DNA of 64,000 bases from Lumbricus rubellus (GCA_945859605.1 OX243824.1:1467331-1531330), one strand, 5' to 3'. Numbered from the stretch's first letter, positions 11,737 to 24,140 are shown. The notes: generated from the sequence alone by a model not told the origin. Translations and numbers: made by a program.

Positions 11737-11888
11737 ATGAGCCACAAAGAGCATTAGTATAAACACAAGGAGCATTAGTATAAACACAAAGAGCATTAGT
11801 ATAAACACAAAGAGCATTAGTATAAACACAAGGAGCATTAGTATAAACACAAAGAGCATTAGTATAAACACAAAGAGCATTAGTATAA
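11737..11888. repeat. 21-bp minisatellite, about seven copies
   Basis: Seven near-identical tandem copies of AGCATTAGTATAAACACAAR are visible. The only variation is AAGG versus AAAG between units, pointing to recent expansion. There are no unique spacers, so it is not a CRISPR array. Confidence 0.9.
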
Positions 11889-11939
11889 AAGTAAGATCGA
11901 TTGGCTGTTGAAACTACTTATATCAGTATACATAACAAC

Positions 11940-12175
11940 AACTTGGAATGGACTTCCCTTGACTATGCGACACCTCCCAAGCTGTTCTCAATTTCACAAA
12001 CGGTTGAAGACTGTATTTTTCGCTTCATATCGGCCGGGAGCGCCTCTGAGTAGGTACCTTGAAGGGGCGCTATATAAATTTTGATTTATTCATTGATTCA
12101 ATCATTCATTCATTCGGACATTTATATAGTGCTCCTTCAAGTAAAAGAAACTACTCAGAGGCTCTCACGATAATA
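11940..12175. mobile_element. Two LINE tails in opposite orientation
   Basis: A plus-strand CR1/L2-like 3' end (ACTATGCGACACCTCCCAAG ... GAGCGCCTCTGAGTAGG ... GGGGCGCTATATAAAT) ends near 12100. It meets a minus-strand tail (ATTC repeats, TATATAGTGCTCCTTCAAG, ACTCAGAGGCTCTC) ending near 12175. The ends abut at their microsatellites, giving a small inverted repeat. Confidence 0.7.
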
Positions 12176-12600
12176 GGCTATGTCAAGAGTCACTGAGATT
12201 TGTACAGTTTTTTCGCATCAACGCCAAACTGTCGTTAATCAATTACATCCTGAACTGAATTTTAATAAAAGTCACGCAGACATTATGCATGTATATATTA
12301 TGCTTCTTGTGATTGCCAGTATTATAGGTAAAACGAAGTATTAGGTTTGTGAAGTCGTCAACAATCTTTTAGCAGTGAATATATGTTACAGTAAAGACAT
12401 CATAGACATGTAAGAAAACTCTGCCTAAACACCACTGAATCGTAATTTTCTGAAATTATAAAAAAGAAGTTTCAACGGCGTTATGTATGTCAAAAGATTA
12501 CCGTAGCTTAGTTCTCTTCTTGCACCAATAGCAGCCTTACACTGAAGGCAAAACGGAATTTACTGCCATACGATACATTTGAACTAAAGATTTTGCCCTG
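12176..12600. other. Non-coding interval
   Basis: No gene is supported. A weak copy of the bipartite motif (TAAACACCACTGAATC, then ATTATAAA about 25 bases later) lies near 12427-12463. Confidence 0.35.
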
Positions 12601-12604
12601 CCTC

Positions 12605-12710
12605 TGCCCGTCCTCTGGCATTGCCAGTCCCAAGCATGGAGAAGAGAGGAGGGCGATGCCAATCAACGTTACTAATGCATGGTGCCATTGATTTGCGCTG
12701 GAAGTGCAAG
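12605..12710 (+). repeat. Dispersed block with GCCAGTCCCAAGC core
   Basis: GCCAGTCCCAAGCATGGAGA and GAGGAGGGCGATGCCAATC match blocks at 14895, 61620 and 63790. Five copies are seen in the window. The parent element is not recognised; it may be the conserved end of a retrotransposon. Confidence 0.5.
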
Positions 12711-12927
12711 CAGAAACAGTTGTCTTAGTCTTTCGCCAGCTGTGGACATTTGGATACATCCAATTGGATACTTCGTCTTGAATCGTTGCTACGAAAGACG
12801 ATATCGGCGATCTCTTGACCGTGCTGATAGTTGTCAATGGGTTACCTAACTTCGCTAACCTCACCGCCTTTATCATTGGAACGACTCAGACCACAGGGTA
12901 AGTCATGTAGCACAGCACAAATACAAT

Positions 12928-13137
12928 GGGGGCACGGTGGTGTAGTGGGTATGTTCGTCACCTTGCAGCCGAAAGGTTGCAGGTTCGAATCCAACCCAAG
13001 CCGCCGCGTTGGGACCTTGGGCAAGTCCTTCACTCGCAATAATGCTCAGCGCTTCGGTGCGAAACTCCGATGCAGTGTCCGCGTTGTAGTCATGAGCGCT
13101 TCTGAGTCATGATCTTGAAGGGCGTTCTACATGTAAC
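12928..13137 (+). mobile_element. tRNA-headed SINE, complete copy
   Basis: The head GCACGGTGGTGTAGTGGGTA supplies the A box and GGTTGCAGGTTCGAATCC the B box of a tRNA-derived Pol III promoter. The body carries GGGCAAGTCCTTCACTCGCA. The tail GAGCGCTTCTGAGTCATGAT and GAAGGGCGTTCTACA is shared with CR1/L2-like LINEs here. This is the only plus-strand copy and the clearest head-to-tail example. Transcription would be by Pol III and mobilisation by the partner LINE, by inference. Confidence 0.8.
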
Positions 13138-13568
13138 AAGAGCACATGCATACAACCCCGAAACGTCTTTGTCCCCGATTTCTGGCCTACAGAGACAGGG
13201 CATGAACACGATCGTTCTCTGGTTTTTGCTGCATAGAACTTCCTCCAGATTAGATCATCCGAGCAGTTCAATTGAAAGATATGATTTAACGAAGATTAGC
13301 CTAACAATAATATTTTTTAACAATGATTCAATTTTTAAAAATCTGCTTGATTCAGGTAATCCTTGACGTACATGTCCAGATGGCGAAATACATTGGACTT
13401 GTCAAGAAACGTTACTTATAAATGAGATAGAATCTCAAATTATAAGGTGTTCAATAAAAACACCCGTTAATATAAGGTGTCACGACAACAGTCACCGACA
13501 ACTGGTTCACGACACACGAGCAGTGGATTGCTAATAATATTACTCAGCGGTCTTCCTTCCATCCACCC
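13138..13568. other. Non-coding interval
   Basis: Nothing recognisable. An 85-codon frame at 13109-13366 begins inside the SINE tail and shows no family features, so I do not call it a gene. Confidence 0.35.
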
Positions 13569-13770
13569 ATGAATGAATGAATGAATGAATGAATGAATGA
13601 ATGAATGAATGAATGAATGAATGAATGAATGAATGAATGAATGAATGAATGAATGAATGAATGAATGAATGAATGAATGAATGGATGAATGGATGAATGG
13701 ATGAATGGATGAATGAATGAATGAATGAATGAACGAATGAACGAATGAACGAACGAACGAACGAACGAAT
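13569..13770. repeat. (GAAT)n microsatellite
   Basis: About 200 bp of GAAT units, grading into GGAT and GAAC variants at the right end. The same tetranucleotide follows several LINE tails, so it may be an orphaned, expanded tail. Confidence 0.9.
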
Positions 13771-14879
13771 GCGGGGAGGCTACTGTTTAGAGTCTTAAGA
13801 CCACACGACAGAACATCGTAAGCTATGATAGAGAATTATGCACGGTTCAGAAATAATAATATTACTACGACGGAGCATATTATTTATAAACAATGGAAGG
13901 AAATCTTTTAATTACACCAAAAGAACACGATTTAAAGGTGTCGCATTCATCAGTCACCGTATCGTGGTTGCACTGAACTGTAGAACGGTAATAGGATTCG
14001 GTAAAAGGGTTCAAATTTCCGACAGATTTTATGCTCTACTTGCGCCATCATAATTATATCCAATTCAGCTGCAAAGAGTGCTGTATGCACCGTCGGTGAG
14101 AGGCTCAGAAGGCAATACATCATGTATGTTCTTCTCTAACCAGAGACATGTCAATGACCTCATACTGCTCTCTCTCTCTCGTATCGATTATTCCAACTCT
14201 TATTTTTACCGTCCACCATGTCTCTTGATTTTGTTTTGACCAAGCATCTCTGATTATGCTTCTTTACGCGATTTAGCTCTTGAGCGATGCGGAAATCTTT
14301 CGAAAATTTTCCATCAACAAACGCTAAATAAATAAATAATAAAAATTAATGGCTCAGGTGTGACAAATTCACTTCATTTTTAGATCAGTTGGACGACTTA
14401 ATTACCACGCGCAACGTATTCATTTATCTAATCCCAGCAGAAATCATAAATTTAGGGTGTGTAAAAATGAGCCGCAGAGAATTCCTTTCTCTCAAGTTGT
14501 TACGTCATCTGGCTGTCGATAAAGGCCTAAGACGTGGTCCCATACTTACTTAAAACGGTCTTAAGATTTTGCAAGGTAGAAGCACGAAGAGCGATTGAAG
14601 CAACCCATTAGGTCATTGCGCTTATTTATCATGCAAGTTTCATAGCGGTCACGGCCAAACAGGGCATTTCTTTCTATTCTTAGATTACTGAATTAGTGAC
14701 CCCTGCACGGAGAACAAGTACAATAAGTGCAGTGCAACAGGATGGCTTACTGCTTTGGTTCGAACAATCTTCGCTCTTTTCCCAGTGAACGGCCATAGAA
14801 CCCGAATGCCGCGAATTCTAGGAATGTTCACAAGTATAAAGTCCTGTCATAGAAATCTCTTGCAGGCAACTCCGCCACT
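13771..14879. other. Non-coding interval
   Basis: No supportable gene. A minus-strand copy of GACACCTTTAAA lies at about 13932. AATTTAGGGTGTGTAAAA near 14451 also occurs at 6207 and 16986 at the edge of the composite repeats. Confidence 0.35.
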
Positions 14880-14990
14880 GGCTGTATTCTGCCAGTGCTA
14901 GTCCTAAGCCTGGATAAAGGAGGAGGGCGTCGCTAATGGTTTTTGTTACCACACACTGACGTTAAGCTGCAAATTAATACACACACCTTT
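14880..14990 (+). repeat. Dispersed block GGATAAAGGAGGAGGGCG
   Basis: GCCAGTGCTAGTCCTAAGCC and GGATAAAGGAGGAGGGCGTC are followed about 50 bases later by ACACACCTTTTTTTAGAC. The same order (block, then an ACACCTTT motif) is seen near 63790-63890, so the two signals may belong to one repeat. Confidence 0.5.
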
Positions 14991-15350
14991 TTTTAGACGA
15001 AATCATGGAACGCACAGTTTTCACAAAATAAAATTCTATATCACTTCAAAATTAATAGAAAGAAAGGTGTCTAATTATAAAAAAATTTTTCTCAGATACT
15101 GCGTTTTACATTCACCCTGAGAATAATTATAATGTTATACATTTTCTCGGTGGTACACCTTTTAGTTTGGAATTTCTTCGCCATATAAACGACGCGGTTT
15201 GCAAAACACGCAATTCAATTCTAACCGCATTTGCACAACACATTCAATTCTCTCTTTCATTCATTCATTCAACCATGGCAATGGGGAAGTCGGGATGTAT
15301 ATTGAGAGCGCTTCTAAATAGTTCTGCTCTTTACAAATGTTTTATCAGAT

Positions 15351-15705
15351 TATATTAGATTAGATTAGATTAGATTAGATTAGATTATAAGATTAGATTA
15401 TATTAGATTATAAGATTAGATTATACATTAGATTAGTTTAGGCTATAGGCTAGGCTAGGCTAGATTAGATTAGATTAGTTTAGTTTAGTTTAGTTTAGGT
15501 TAGATTAGATTAGAATAGATTAGATTAGATTAGAATAGATTAGATTATATTAGATTAGATTAGATTAGATTAGATTAGATTAGATTAGATTAGATTAGAT
15601 TAGATTAGATTAGATTAGATTAGATTAGATTAGATTAGATTAGATTAGATTAGATTAGATTAGATTAGATTAGATTAGATTAGATTAGATTAGATTAGAT
15701 TAGAC
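15351..15705. repeat. (TTAGA)n satellite-like pentanucleotide array
   Basis: About 350 bp of ATTAG units. The left part is degenerate (TTAGTTTAG, AGGCTAGGCTAG variants) and the right ~160 bp nearly pure. This looks like local expansion from older degenerate sequence. It is not the TTAGGG telomere unit. Confidence 0.9.
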
Positions 15706-15925
15706 ACTATGATATAAAAAAGACGATCATCCTTCATCCTTTTTCAAACCTTATGTCTCGCACTATCGCGCAGGTGTAGTAGACTTCCATTTATTGTCGT
15801 TTATTCTGCGCAACAAGCGCTGGCCATAACAAATTTTGCTGGTTATGTAAATTTTGCAACATTGCGTAACAAATCACACTTTAACCCTTTACCCGCTTAT
15901 TTTAAATGTTAAGCCCATTTTCAGC

Positions 15926-16445
15926 GAATATTCAAAGATGAGGTGGACTTAGCGATTGATCTGACTTCGTTTTGGTTGGGGAGCGCCATCTGCTGATGCA
16001 TTCTGCATTGAACACATTGGCGAAATAATAAATTTATTATAGAAGTAACTTATTACATCGAGATGTCAACAACTTTGCTGATAAACAGTTAGATACCTTT
16101 TAGTTGAAAATATACCTTGTATAAATAATGCAATTTCATGGAATATTTACTTACAAAGAAAGCAATGTAAATTTTGCTCTGCTGACGATTTTGGACCTTG
16201 AATATAATTATAATTATTACGTACGAAGAAATCGTATTTTCTACCCGTCTCCCTCTCTTCCGTCCCGAAAATTTGGGTAGTTCTCTTATGCCCGCATACA
16301 AGTAATTAATCTCCTCTACTCCTCTCTACAAAAGTCAATTCGCTAAAGTCAGTTTATGACACGTTCATTTTGCCGTAGGCTACTATTTATTTAGTTAAAC
16401 ATCATAATATTCGTTAGATAATTTTTGTTAACCGTTATGCCTTGC

Positions 16446-16521
<76 letters not shown>

Positions 16522-16522
16522 G

Positions 16523-16558
<36 letters not shown>

Positions 16559-17090
16559 CAACCAATGAGAATTTGTATTGCTGTTAAGATCTGAGCCCCC
16601 CCCCCCCACCCCACCACGCACCACTGCACGCATCCGTATGCAAATCTCCTGTATTTCGTAGCTCATCACTGCGTACGTTTTATATGGAGACCCTCCCTCA
16701 CTTTGGTTTCGATGCGCTATCTATGTATGCGTAACTTGTAATAACTTAAGTAGGCTAGGCCTATAGCAACTTGAGATTTCGTTAGAGCAAAGAAACATCG
16801 GCATCAGGTCGCAACGAAAATATCCAAAACACGGCAACGCCTTCCAAACCCACGCTATTATTATGCTGGATAACAATCCTTCATACTCAATAATTATGCA
16901 AGCATGACGTTCGCGAGTCTTTACGAAGTCTCAATAATTATAAACCCTCATGTAAAATAGCACGTTCATATAGATTCCAGAATTAATAATTTAGGGTGTG
17001 TAAAATGGACAGTAGATAATTCGACGCATTTCGTAATCTGTCGGCTGCCAAAGCCAATGCAATTATGGTCCTATACTTACTTGAAACGAG
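15926..17090 (+). repeat. Composite dispersed repeat, copy B
   Basis: Homologous to 5230-6310. It differs by a much longer (CAAT)n run at 16447-16562, a C-run near 16597-16607, and a TAGGCTAGGCCTA insertion at 16751-16763 where copy A has only TA (5992-5993). Adjacent LINE tails are also shared, so the duplicated unit extends to about 17300. Confidence 0.7.
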
Positions 17091-17096
17091 CTCATA

Positions 17097-17400
17097 ATTC
17101 ATTCATTCATTCATTCATTTATTCATTCATTCATTCATTCATTCGAAATTTATATAGCGCTTCCTCAAGGGGTACTACTCAGAAGCGTTCCCGACTATAG
17201 CACGACAAAAACGAAAAGTTTTGAGTTTGATTAAAAAAATAAGTAAAAACCTTCAAAAGTAGACGAAGCTCCTGATGGAGCCCATTAAAGACAACTGGGC
17301 CGATCACAGAAAATGCTCGATTCTGCATCGTTGCAGTTCTTGCGAATGAGACCAAGAGCAATCCTTTCTGTTTAACGACGCAAATGAGTTTTATTGCCAA
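17097..17400 (-). mobile_element. CR1/L2-like LINE 3' end, minus strand
   Basis: The minus strand encodes LLVSFARTATMQNRAFSVIG then PVVFNGLHQELR, the usual CR1/L2 C-terminus. The tail with GCTTCTGAGTAG, GAAGCGCTATATAAAT and an ATTC microsatellite (17098-17143) follows. Truncated and inactive. Confidence 0.75.
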
Positions 17401-18759
17401 TAAACTTATGTGAAATGGATTATTTTTACGCCGATTACACACCTTTAAGTAATAAATAAATTTAATATATATAAATATTTTGCAAATTTAAAGAATGTCT
17501 ATATCTGCGGCCCCGATGAGTCAAGTGCGTATTCGTTAAATTTTAGAGATGGTAATAGACATTGAAAAGTCCTTTTCGATGAATATTGACAATGTCATGC
17601 TGGTTCGTGTCGCATAAATTATGATTATAATTATACTACATGCATTATCAGTGGCGCAAAAATTATAAATATGTCGTCAAATATCGGTAAATATGAATGC
17701 ATAGCATTGAAACGCACAACTCAGAATTTTATTCGTTTCGTTCTTCAATCGATCGCAAGCAACGCATTTCAATACACATGAATTTCTTAAATAGCGTGCT
17801 TTGCACCTGAGCGCATACAATGAGTCTATTTTATTTAAGCTCTCAATAAAGAGTGTCTTAAGTAATAACGTTTAGGACCTACTGCATTGAACCTTCAAGC
17901 AGAATTACCAGGCTGCTGAAAGTGAAACATAGACGCCAATCATCAATATCATGATACAGTGTTGCTAAGTACCATCCATCCATCCACCCATCCACCCATC
18001 CATCCATCCATCCATCCATCCAATAATACTGATATGAAGTCATAGGAACAGTAAAAACAGTTCAGAATAATATCTGCCAATAGCAACTGTCGTTCTGACC
18101 GTTACGGTAAGATGTCGATAGAGTGTGGATCCATCCAGTCGCAGAAACAAAACTATCTTGTCTTTGCTGGCGTCATATCTCCGGGTAAACACCTTTATAT
18201 CGATGATATTTCAGCTTACAATGATAATTATTTTCTGTCATCTGTTGAATTGGATTTCCAACATCATCACGCTAATTACTGCACAGTAACAGGTCTACAG
18301 TAACTGCATTCATAATTATTATTATAGCTTAACCCAAAAATCCATATGGAATGGCGTGAATCGCTAGACCTTGCGATTTACTTCACCTCATTTTTATTGG
18401 AGAGTGCCGTCACCCACTTTTCAAACCCTAGCTTATGAGAAGCGTCCTCACTCAAAACAATCACCGAACATCTTTCTCTCCAAGACTATTACTAGGCGAC
18501 TTCTAATAGGCTATCATCATTTGGTATCTAGGCTAGCAGAAACGGTTCTATGATAAATAAATTATTATGGACCATCGCCACAGTTTTAACAAATGCACGA
18601 ACTGTTCACATTAATGCTAATTATTGTAATATGACCTGGATTTCCTCACAACCCCAAATATATTGATGTGCGTGTGCGTTCATATATAAATAATTATGGT
18701 CGTTGATTTTAAGAAATTCGATTAATTTATTAAGATTGCGATGACTTAATTTACAGAAG
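17401..18759. other. Non-coding interval with (CCAT)n
   Basis: Apart from a CCAT microsatellite at 17976-18022 and bipartite motifs at about 17428 and 18186, nothing is assignable. Short open frames at 18112 and 18371 have no recognisable features. Confidence 0.35.
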
Positions 18760-19325
18760 TGTGGCTTAGTAACGACCTCACTTACTCAATACAAAGTCCT
18801 CTCACTCACTTACAATACACTTCAATCATCACAGCCGTTCTACCTTCGTCAGCTGTTCACCATACAGCCACTTCGTTCAACACGCTCCTCATCCTCCATT
18901 ACACTGCTTCGACCGCCCATAACTTCATCACTGAAATTCGCAAACCGCTCCATAGCCATTGCCGTTCCACCTATATGGAACAAACTTCCGCCCGCTCTTC
19001 GGCAAATTTCCGACCCATCATACGAAATTACGAACCCACCAAAACTCCACCGCTCGCTATCTCCCCACAGATCTTTCACTCAAAACTGAAAACATTGCTT
19101 TTTCACAAATCCTATCCTGATTCTTCCTCTTCACTTCACATCCCTCGTCATTTCAACTCTAAACATCACCCACCTTAGCCGTCCATCTATCTGCCTGCCT
19201 GACTCCCCGGACTTGACCCGCTGCCTATCGATTTTGCTTTGATTGAGCGCCTGTGAATAAGCTGGCTCCCGTGACTTCGCTTTTGTGGGCGCTGTAGAAA
19301 TCTCTAGATTACGATTACGATTACT
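18760..19325 (+). pseudogene. LINE C-terminal fragment with GATTAC tail
   Basis: In one frame 18950-19120 encodes AVPPIWNKLPPALRQISDP and FHSKLKTLLFHKSYPD, the CR1-like WN-LP ... LKTLLF motif pair. It ends with TTGAGCGCCTGTGAATAAGC, GGGCGCTGTAGAAAT and a GATTAC tail. Another frame stays open for 139 codons but does not read the motif continuously, so the copy is frameshifted. Confidence 0.6.
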
Positions 19326-20164
19326 CTGGTCGTCGACAGATGTCGTTAAGCGTCTTAATTTAATTATGCGAAATGTATTAGGTATCGGTTTAAACACCTC
19401 TAAAATTGTTTATTTACAATTATATATAGTCTCACTTTCGTTCAATCAATTATTATGTGTCCAATAATATAATCGAGTCACTGGCCGCAAGATGGCGTTA
19501 AACAACAAAAACCCGAGAAGTCATAATTATTATGTTATGTTCCATGGTAGAGTCGTTATGCAATTCGTTAACGGCCAACGCTGTCGGGGACAACAGAAGA
19601 AAAGCTGGGAGGACGCGATATAACAAAATAAAGTTCTTTAGCTGCTCTAACTAGAGAAAGAAAACAGTGGAAACAGAGACAAGTGGAGGAAAAGTATCCG
19701 TGGGGCTGACCCCTGGCCAGAGGGATTAAAACTAGACTGAAGGAAAAGAAAATATGCAAATTGTGAAGTAGAACGCAACTCGAAAACCACGTGAAACAGG
19801 TTTTTGAAAGACTGGTTTTTGTTAGTTACAGTAATCGTGTTAAAGCATGGATGATAGAGTATACCCACCTAATATGTTCGTCCCTTCAAGGTATCTACTC
19901 AGAGACCCTGCATGGTTCTTCAAGTCAAGTTTGTCACGTTTCACAGCAGGGATCGATCTCTTCTGTGAGTAAATCAAACAACTTGATTATACTTTCCGTA
20001 GTAGATTTGCCATGCCTGCCATGGGAATAATCTATCTTACAGCAAGATGTCATCTAACTGCGAACCATCCAATCTCAAAATATCTAATATCTTCTTAAAT
20101 TCATTTAAAACGACGAAACCAACCCATTTTCCTTTCGTCGACGTCACACCGCAGCAGATCGTTA
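19326..20164. other. Non-coding interval
   Basis: No supportable gene. A bipartite motif (AAACACCTCTAAAATTG followed by TATATATAG) lies near 19391-19425. Open frames at 19568-20030 have no recognisable domain. Confidence 0.35.
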
Positions 20165-21068
20165 GGCTAAACATCATAATAATAGGCTATGGTTAGACAC
20201 CTCTATATCAGTTATTTATGATGTTATATATTAGCAGAACTTTTAATTTTGTTGGTTAGAAACTTTCCCAAGGACAATTCTAAAATCAACAATAGCATGA
20301 TAACCATTTATGGCGATAATTATCAAAGCATTTCTTTAGGTTACTACTTTAGGCATGTCCGAATGACCAATGTCGCCACTTCTCCCTCCGCTGGGCCTTC
20401 TCCTTTAGTCTTTGATTTCCAATTTTCTCCTTCGTCGAGCCGTGGTCTTCCTCCTGTTCTTTCTCTTCGATTTCCCTTATATCACCGTTTTTACCATGTT
20501 GTCTCCTCTTAGGGCATGGCATGGTCCATGTTTCTGGCTCTTTCCGCTTTTTCAACGTCACTGGGCAGCACAAGCTGCACAGCATCGGAGACTCTCTACT
20601 CGATGAATGTCCTCACGAAGGGTGAGCGTCCTTAAATTGGCTGTTTATAATTTGGTTTAAAGGTGTCTAAATTAGGCTTTTACACATTGTCTGTGAAACC
20701 AAAAATGGTCGCGACAATTGGCGGCCGCCAGAATCCTGATTCCTGAATGTCGACAGTAGCTTACTTATTTTCATCTGAAACCGTTGAATAACCTTTTGAA
20801 GCAGTTTTTCCCAGGTCAAACTGTAAATGACCTTGACTATAATAATTGTCTAAACGATCTAATTAGTTTTTAATAATTAGTCTTTGTTCAAGACAAAGTT
20901 GGTGTTTGATCACTTTTCAGCACGGGGGTTATTGTGTGCAGAGAGATAATTGTACGGATGTAGGCCTAAATGGCACAGTGATGTAATTATCCGGGAGTAA
21001 TTGTCGGGGATAATTTTCTTGGGGTAATTGTCCGGATGGTAATAGTCCTGTTTAGACACCTTTTAATC
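20165..21068. repeat. Composite repeat, uninterrupted copy
   Basis: Positions 20189-20510 match 6800-7110 (including an RTE-like remnant on the minus strand, KKRKEPETW region and reading GRP-like basic residues). Positions 20520-21068 match 9235-9790, with AAAGGTGTCTAA at 20655 and its mirror at 21052. Here the two halves are contiguous, so this copy shows the arrangement before material entered the 7-9 kb copy. Confidence 0.6.
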
Positions 21069-21199
21069 AGATTCTTTCTACTCTTTTGATGCCCCACTTT
21101 ACTTGAATCTCAATTAATTTCCAATCTTTTGTATCAAACAATGAAACCGTTGTCGCAACTCGCAATAATTATGCATACCACGAAAGAACAGTAAATTTG

Positions 21200-21470
21200 T
21201 GGTCTGTGTTGGAACAAGAGCCCACTCAGATAATAATTGGGTTCACCAATGTTTCATACCAACCCATCCTGTTGAACTTAGAATACATTCTCTGTGGTTG
21301 GTCCAACAACCTGGAATGGACCTCTCTTGGCTATGCGACACCTCCCAAGCTGTGCTCAATTTCACAAACTGTTGCAGACTTTTTTCGCTTGATCTGAGAC
21401 CGGGAGCGCCTCTGAGTAGGTATCTTTAAAGGGCGCTATATAAATTATGATTGATTGATTTATTGATACT
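21200..21470 (+). mobile_element. CR1/L2-like LINE 3' end
   Basis: Matches 9900-10190: GGTTGGTCCAACAACCTGGA, CTATGCGACACCTCCCAAGC, GGGAGCGCCTCTGAGTAGG, GGGCGCTATATAAATTATG and a short ATTG tail. Truncated and non-coding. Confidence 0.7.
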
Positions 21471-21508
21471 GTGAACGTCCTAATTATAAATTTACTTTTC
21501 TTATGTTT

Positions 21509-21706
21509 GTATGTGAACTTGTTATAGCGCCCCTTCAAACTCTCTACTCAAAGGCGATCCCGACTACAGCGCAGACACTTCATCCGCTGAGCAATTGCGA
21601 GTGAAGGACTTGTCCAAGGTCCCTACGCGGCGACTTGAGGTGTATTCGAACCTGCAACCTTCCGGCTGCAAGTCAACGAACATACCCACTACACCACCGC
21701 GCCGCA
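21509..21706 (-). mobile_element. tRNA-headed SINE, minus strand
   Basis: The B box (GGTTGCAGGTTCGAATACAC) and A-box region (GGTGGTGTAGTGGGTA) are read on the minus strand. The body has GACAAGTCCTTCACTCGCAA, and the LINE-like tail ends at TATAACAAG. Same family as 12928-13137. Confidence 0.75.
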
Positions 21707-22719
21707 CGAAACTTGCTACAATGTCATGTAGGTACAAAGCACAGACCATTCACCGTCATACGCATCCGTATGCAAATTCGTCAGACACCAACCATCTTCC
21801 CATAGCTCACCGCGTTCGTAAAAGATGGACAGCCCCTCATAATTATGTCGTTGTACTGTGGACCATTATTTTGTCCACCATTGGATGTGATAGCAATCGG
21901 TTCTATTAAGTTGGTGTCATCTTCTTTTCTTCGACACCTTGAAATTCGATGCTACAGATTCTATAATAATTATTTTCACAAAAACGTTGGGCGTTGGACT
22001 ACGTAAGATGTCGCAATATTGTCAACTATAGGGTGTCTCGATAGGTCGTGAACGATTTTGAATGCAGACAAATATATGTTACACACATTCTATTGTGGAA
22101 AGTTTTATACTGGCGGATAGGTTATTCAAATGAAAATGTTAATATAAAAAATTAGATCGCTAGCTCACTTAATAAAATTGTAGCGCCAATATCCGTGACG
22201 TCATCAAATTCGTGCCAAATAAACGTCAAGTTAAGCCGCAAACAATATTGTACGACCATCATTGTTAATCCACACATAATTAATTAATATAAATTATCAT
22301 TTAGTATTTAATAATGTTTCCTTTACTCTTTATTACAGCCCCCAAGTCGATTAGTCATCAGTAGTTGATAATATGGTGACACTCGATCAAAATTCTCAAA
22401 ACAGACTGGTGATACTATATCACCCGTTATAAATAACTACTGATGACAGCGTATTGTTTACCTGTTGACCTCTTATGACGTCATATGACCTAATTAATAT
22501 TCATAGCGATGTCAGCGTACTGGCCAATGGCAGGCGAGCAATCCCATCCCACACCGACGACCTTAATCACCACCCACGGCGCACTAATCTAATTAGCGAT
22601 CGAGGGACGACCCCCTGTTGCGCAATATAAACGAAGTCGGCCACATTGAGTGTATGTATCCATAATCGAATGCGTCCTCATAGGGTTTCAAATGTAAATT
22701 AAGTGGTGTGGAAGGTCAC

Positions 22720-23800
22720 ACTTAGCAGAATTTTCAGTACATTTGTCATATGCAAACACGCACTCGCGAGAGGCGAAGGTGGCACTTTGTTGGTTGAGAA
22801 TTGTAAGCCACTATGTCCAATACATTTTATAATGGCTATAGGGTATTATAATTCTCAACCCTCGACTTAGCAGCATTTTTCATAACTTTACAGTCATAGG
22901 ATCACATTTGAGATGCGCAAACACACACACGCGCGAGAGGCGAAGGTGACATTTAGTTGAATTTTTCAGAACTTTACAGTCATAGGATCACATTTGAGAA
23001 GCGAAAACACGTGCGTGCGAGAGGTGAAAGTGACAATTAGCAGCAGCAGCAGCAGCATTTTCAGAACTTTGCATCTATAGGATAACATTTGAGATATGCA
23101 AACATGCACGCGCGAGAGGCGAAGGTGACATTTAGCTGAATTTTTCAGAACTTTACAGTCATAGGATCACATTTGAGAAGCGCAAACACGCGCGTATGAG
23201 AGGTGAAGATGTCACTTAGTAGCATTTTCAGAACTTTACAGCCATAGGATAACATTTGAGATATGCAAACACGCACGTGCGAAGCAGAATTTTTAGAACT
23301 TTACACTCATAGGATTACGTTTGAGATGCGCAAACACGCACGCGCGAGAGGTGAACGTGACTCGAAGCAGAATTTTTCAGAACTTTACAACTATAGGATC
23401 ACATTTGAGATGCGCAAACATGCTCATACATGTGAGAGGTGAAGGTGACAATTAGCTACATTTTCAGAACTTTACAGCCATAGGATCACATTTGAGATGT
23501 GCAAACACGCACGTGCGAGAGGTGATTGTGACAATTAGCACAATTTCAGAACTTTACGGTCATAGGATAACGTTTGAGATACGCAAACATGCACGGCGAG
23601 AGGTGATGGTGTCACTTAGCAGCATTTTTTCAGAACTTTGCAGTTATAGAATCACAAATGAGATGCGAAAACATGCGCGTGCGAGAGGTGCAGATGACAC
23701 TTAACAACATTTTTCAGAACTTTACAACCGTGTGATCACATTTGAGATGAGCAAACATGCACGTTCGAGAGGCGAAGGTGACAATTCGAGGTTTGAGAAT
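22720..23800. repeat. Left-arm array of ~85-bp repeats
   Basis: About twelve degenerate units share TTCAGAACTTTACAGTCATA, GGATCACATTTGAGATGCG, AAACACGCACGCGCGAGAGG and GAAGGTGAC. One unit contains a small AGC expansion (about 23040-23055). The array is mirrored at 29445-30525. Confidence 0.85.
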
Positions 23801-23889
23801 TATAAGACTCTATGACCAATGCATTTGATAATTGTCATGAAGCCTTATAATTCCCAACCCTCGTCTTAGCCGCATTTTTTCAGAACTTT

Positions 23890-24140
23890 ACTCTTTAATG
23901 TAAGTAGTTACATAACGTTATGTATTGACTCACCTCGATAAATAAATTTAAAAAAAAATTAGCAAACTTTAAAAATTTCAACTTTTCCCCCAAAATACCT
24001 TTATCGTAAGTAGTTGCATAACCATATGTATTGGCGCACAAACGTGAAAAATTTAACAAACTTTAAAATTGTTCGTTTTTTCCAAATGTTCTGTGACGTA
24101 AGTAGTTGTAAAACCTTAGGTATTGACTCACAAGGATGAA
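23890..24140. repeat. Left-arm array of ~115-bp repeats, three copies
   Basis: Three units begin with GTAAGTAGTTGCATAAC and include TATTGACTCAC and GCAAACTTTAAAAATT. Mirrored at about 29105-29355. Confidence 0.75.

Noticed and set aside
11737..11888. Regular 21-bp repeat as a CRISPR array
   Set aside because: No spacers; a simple minisatellite.
15351..15705. Telomere repeat
   Set aside because: The unit is TTAGA, not TTAGGG, and it is internal with degenerate edges.
21595..21909. 104-codon frame as a gene (also 12831-13112)
   Set aside because: They read through tRNA-derived SINE sequence.
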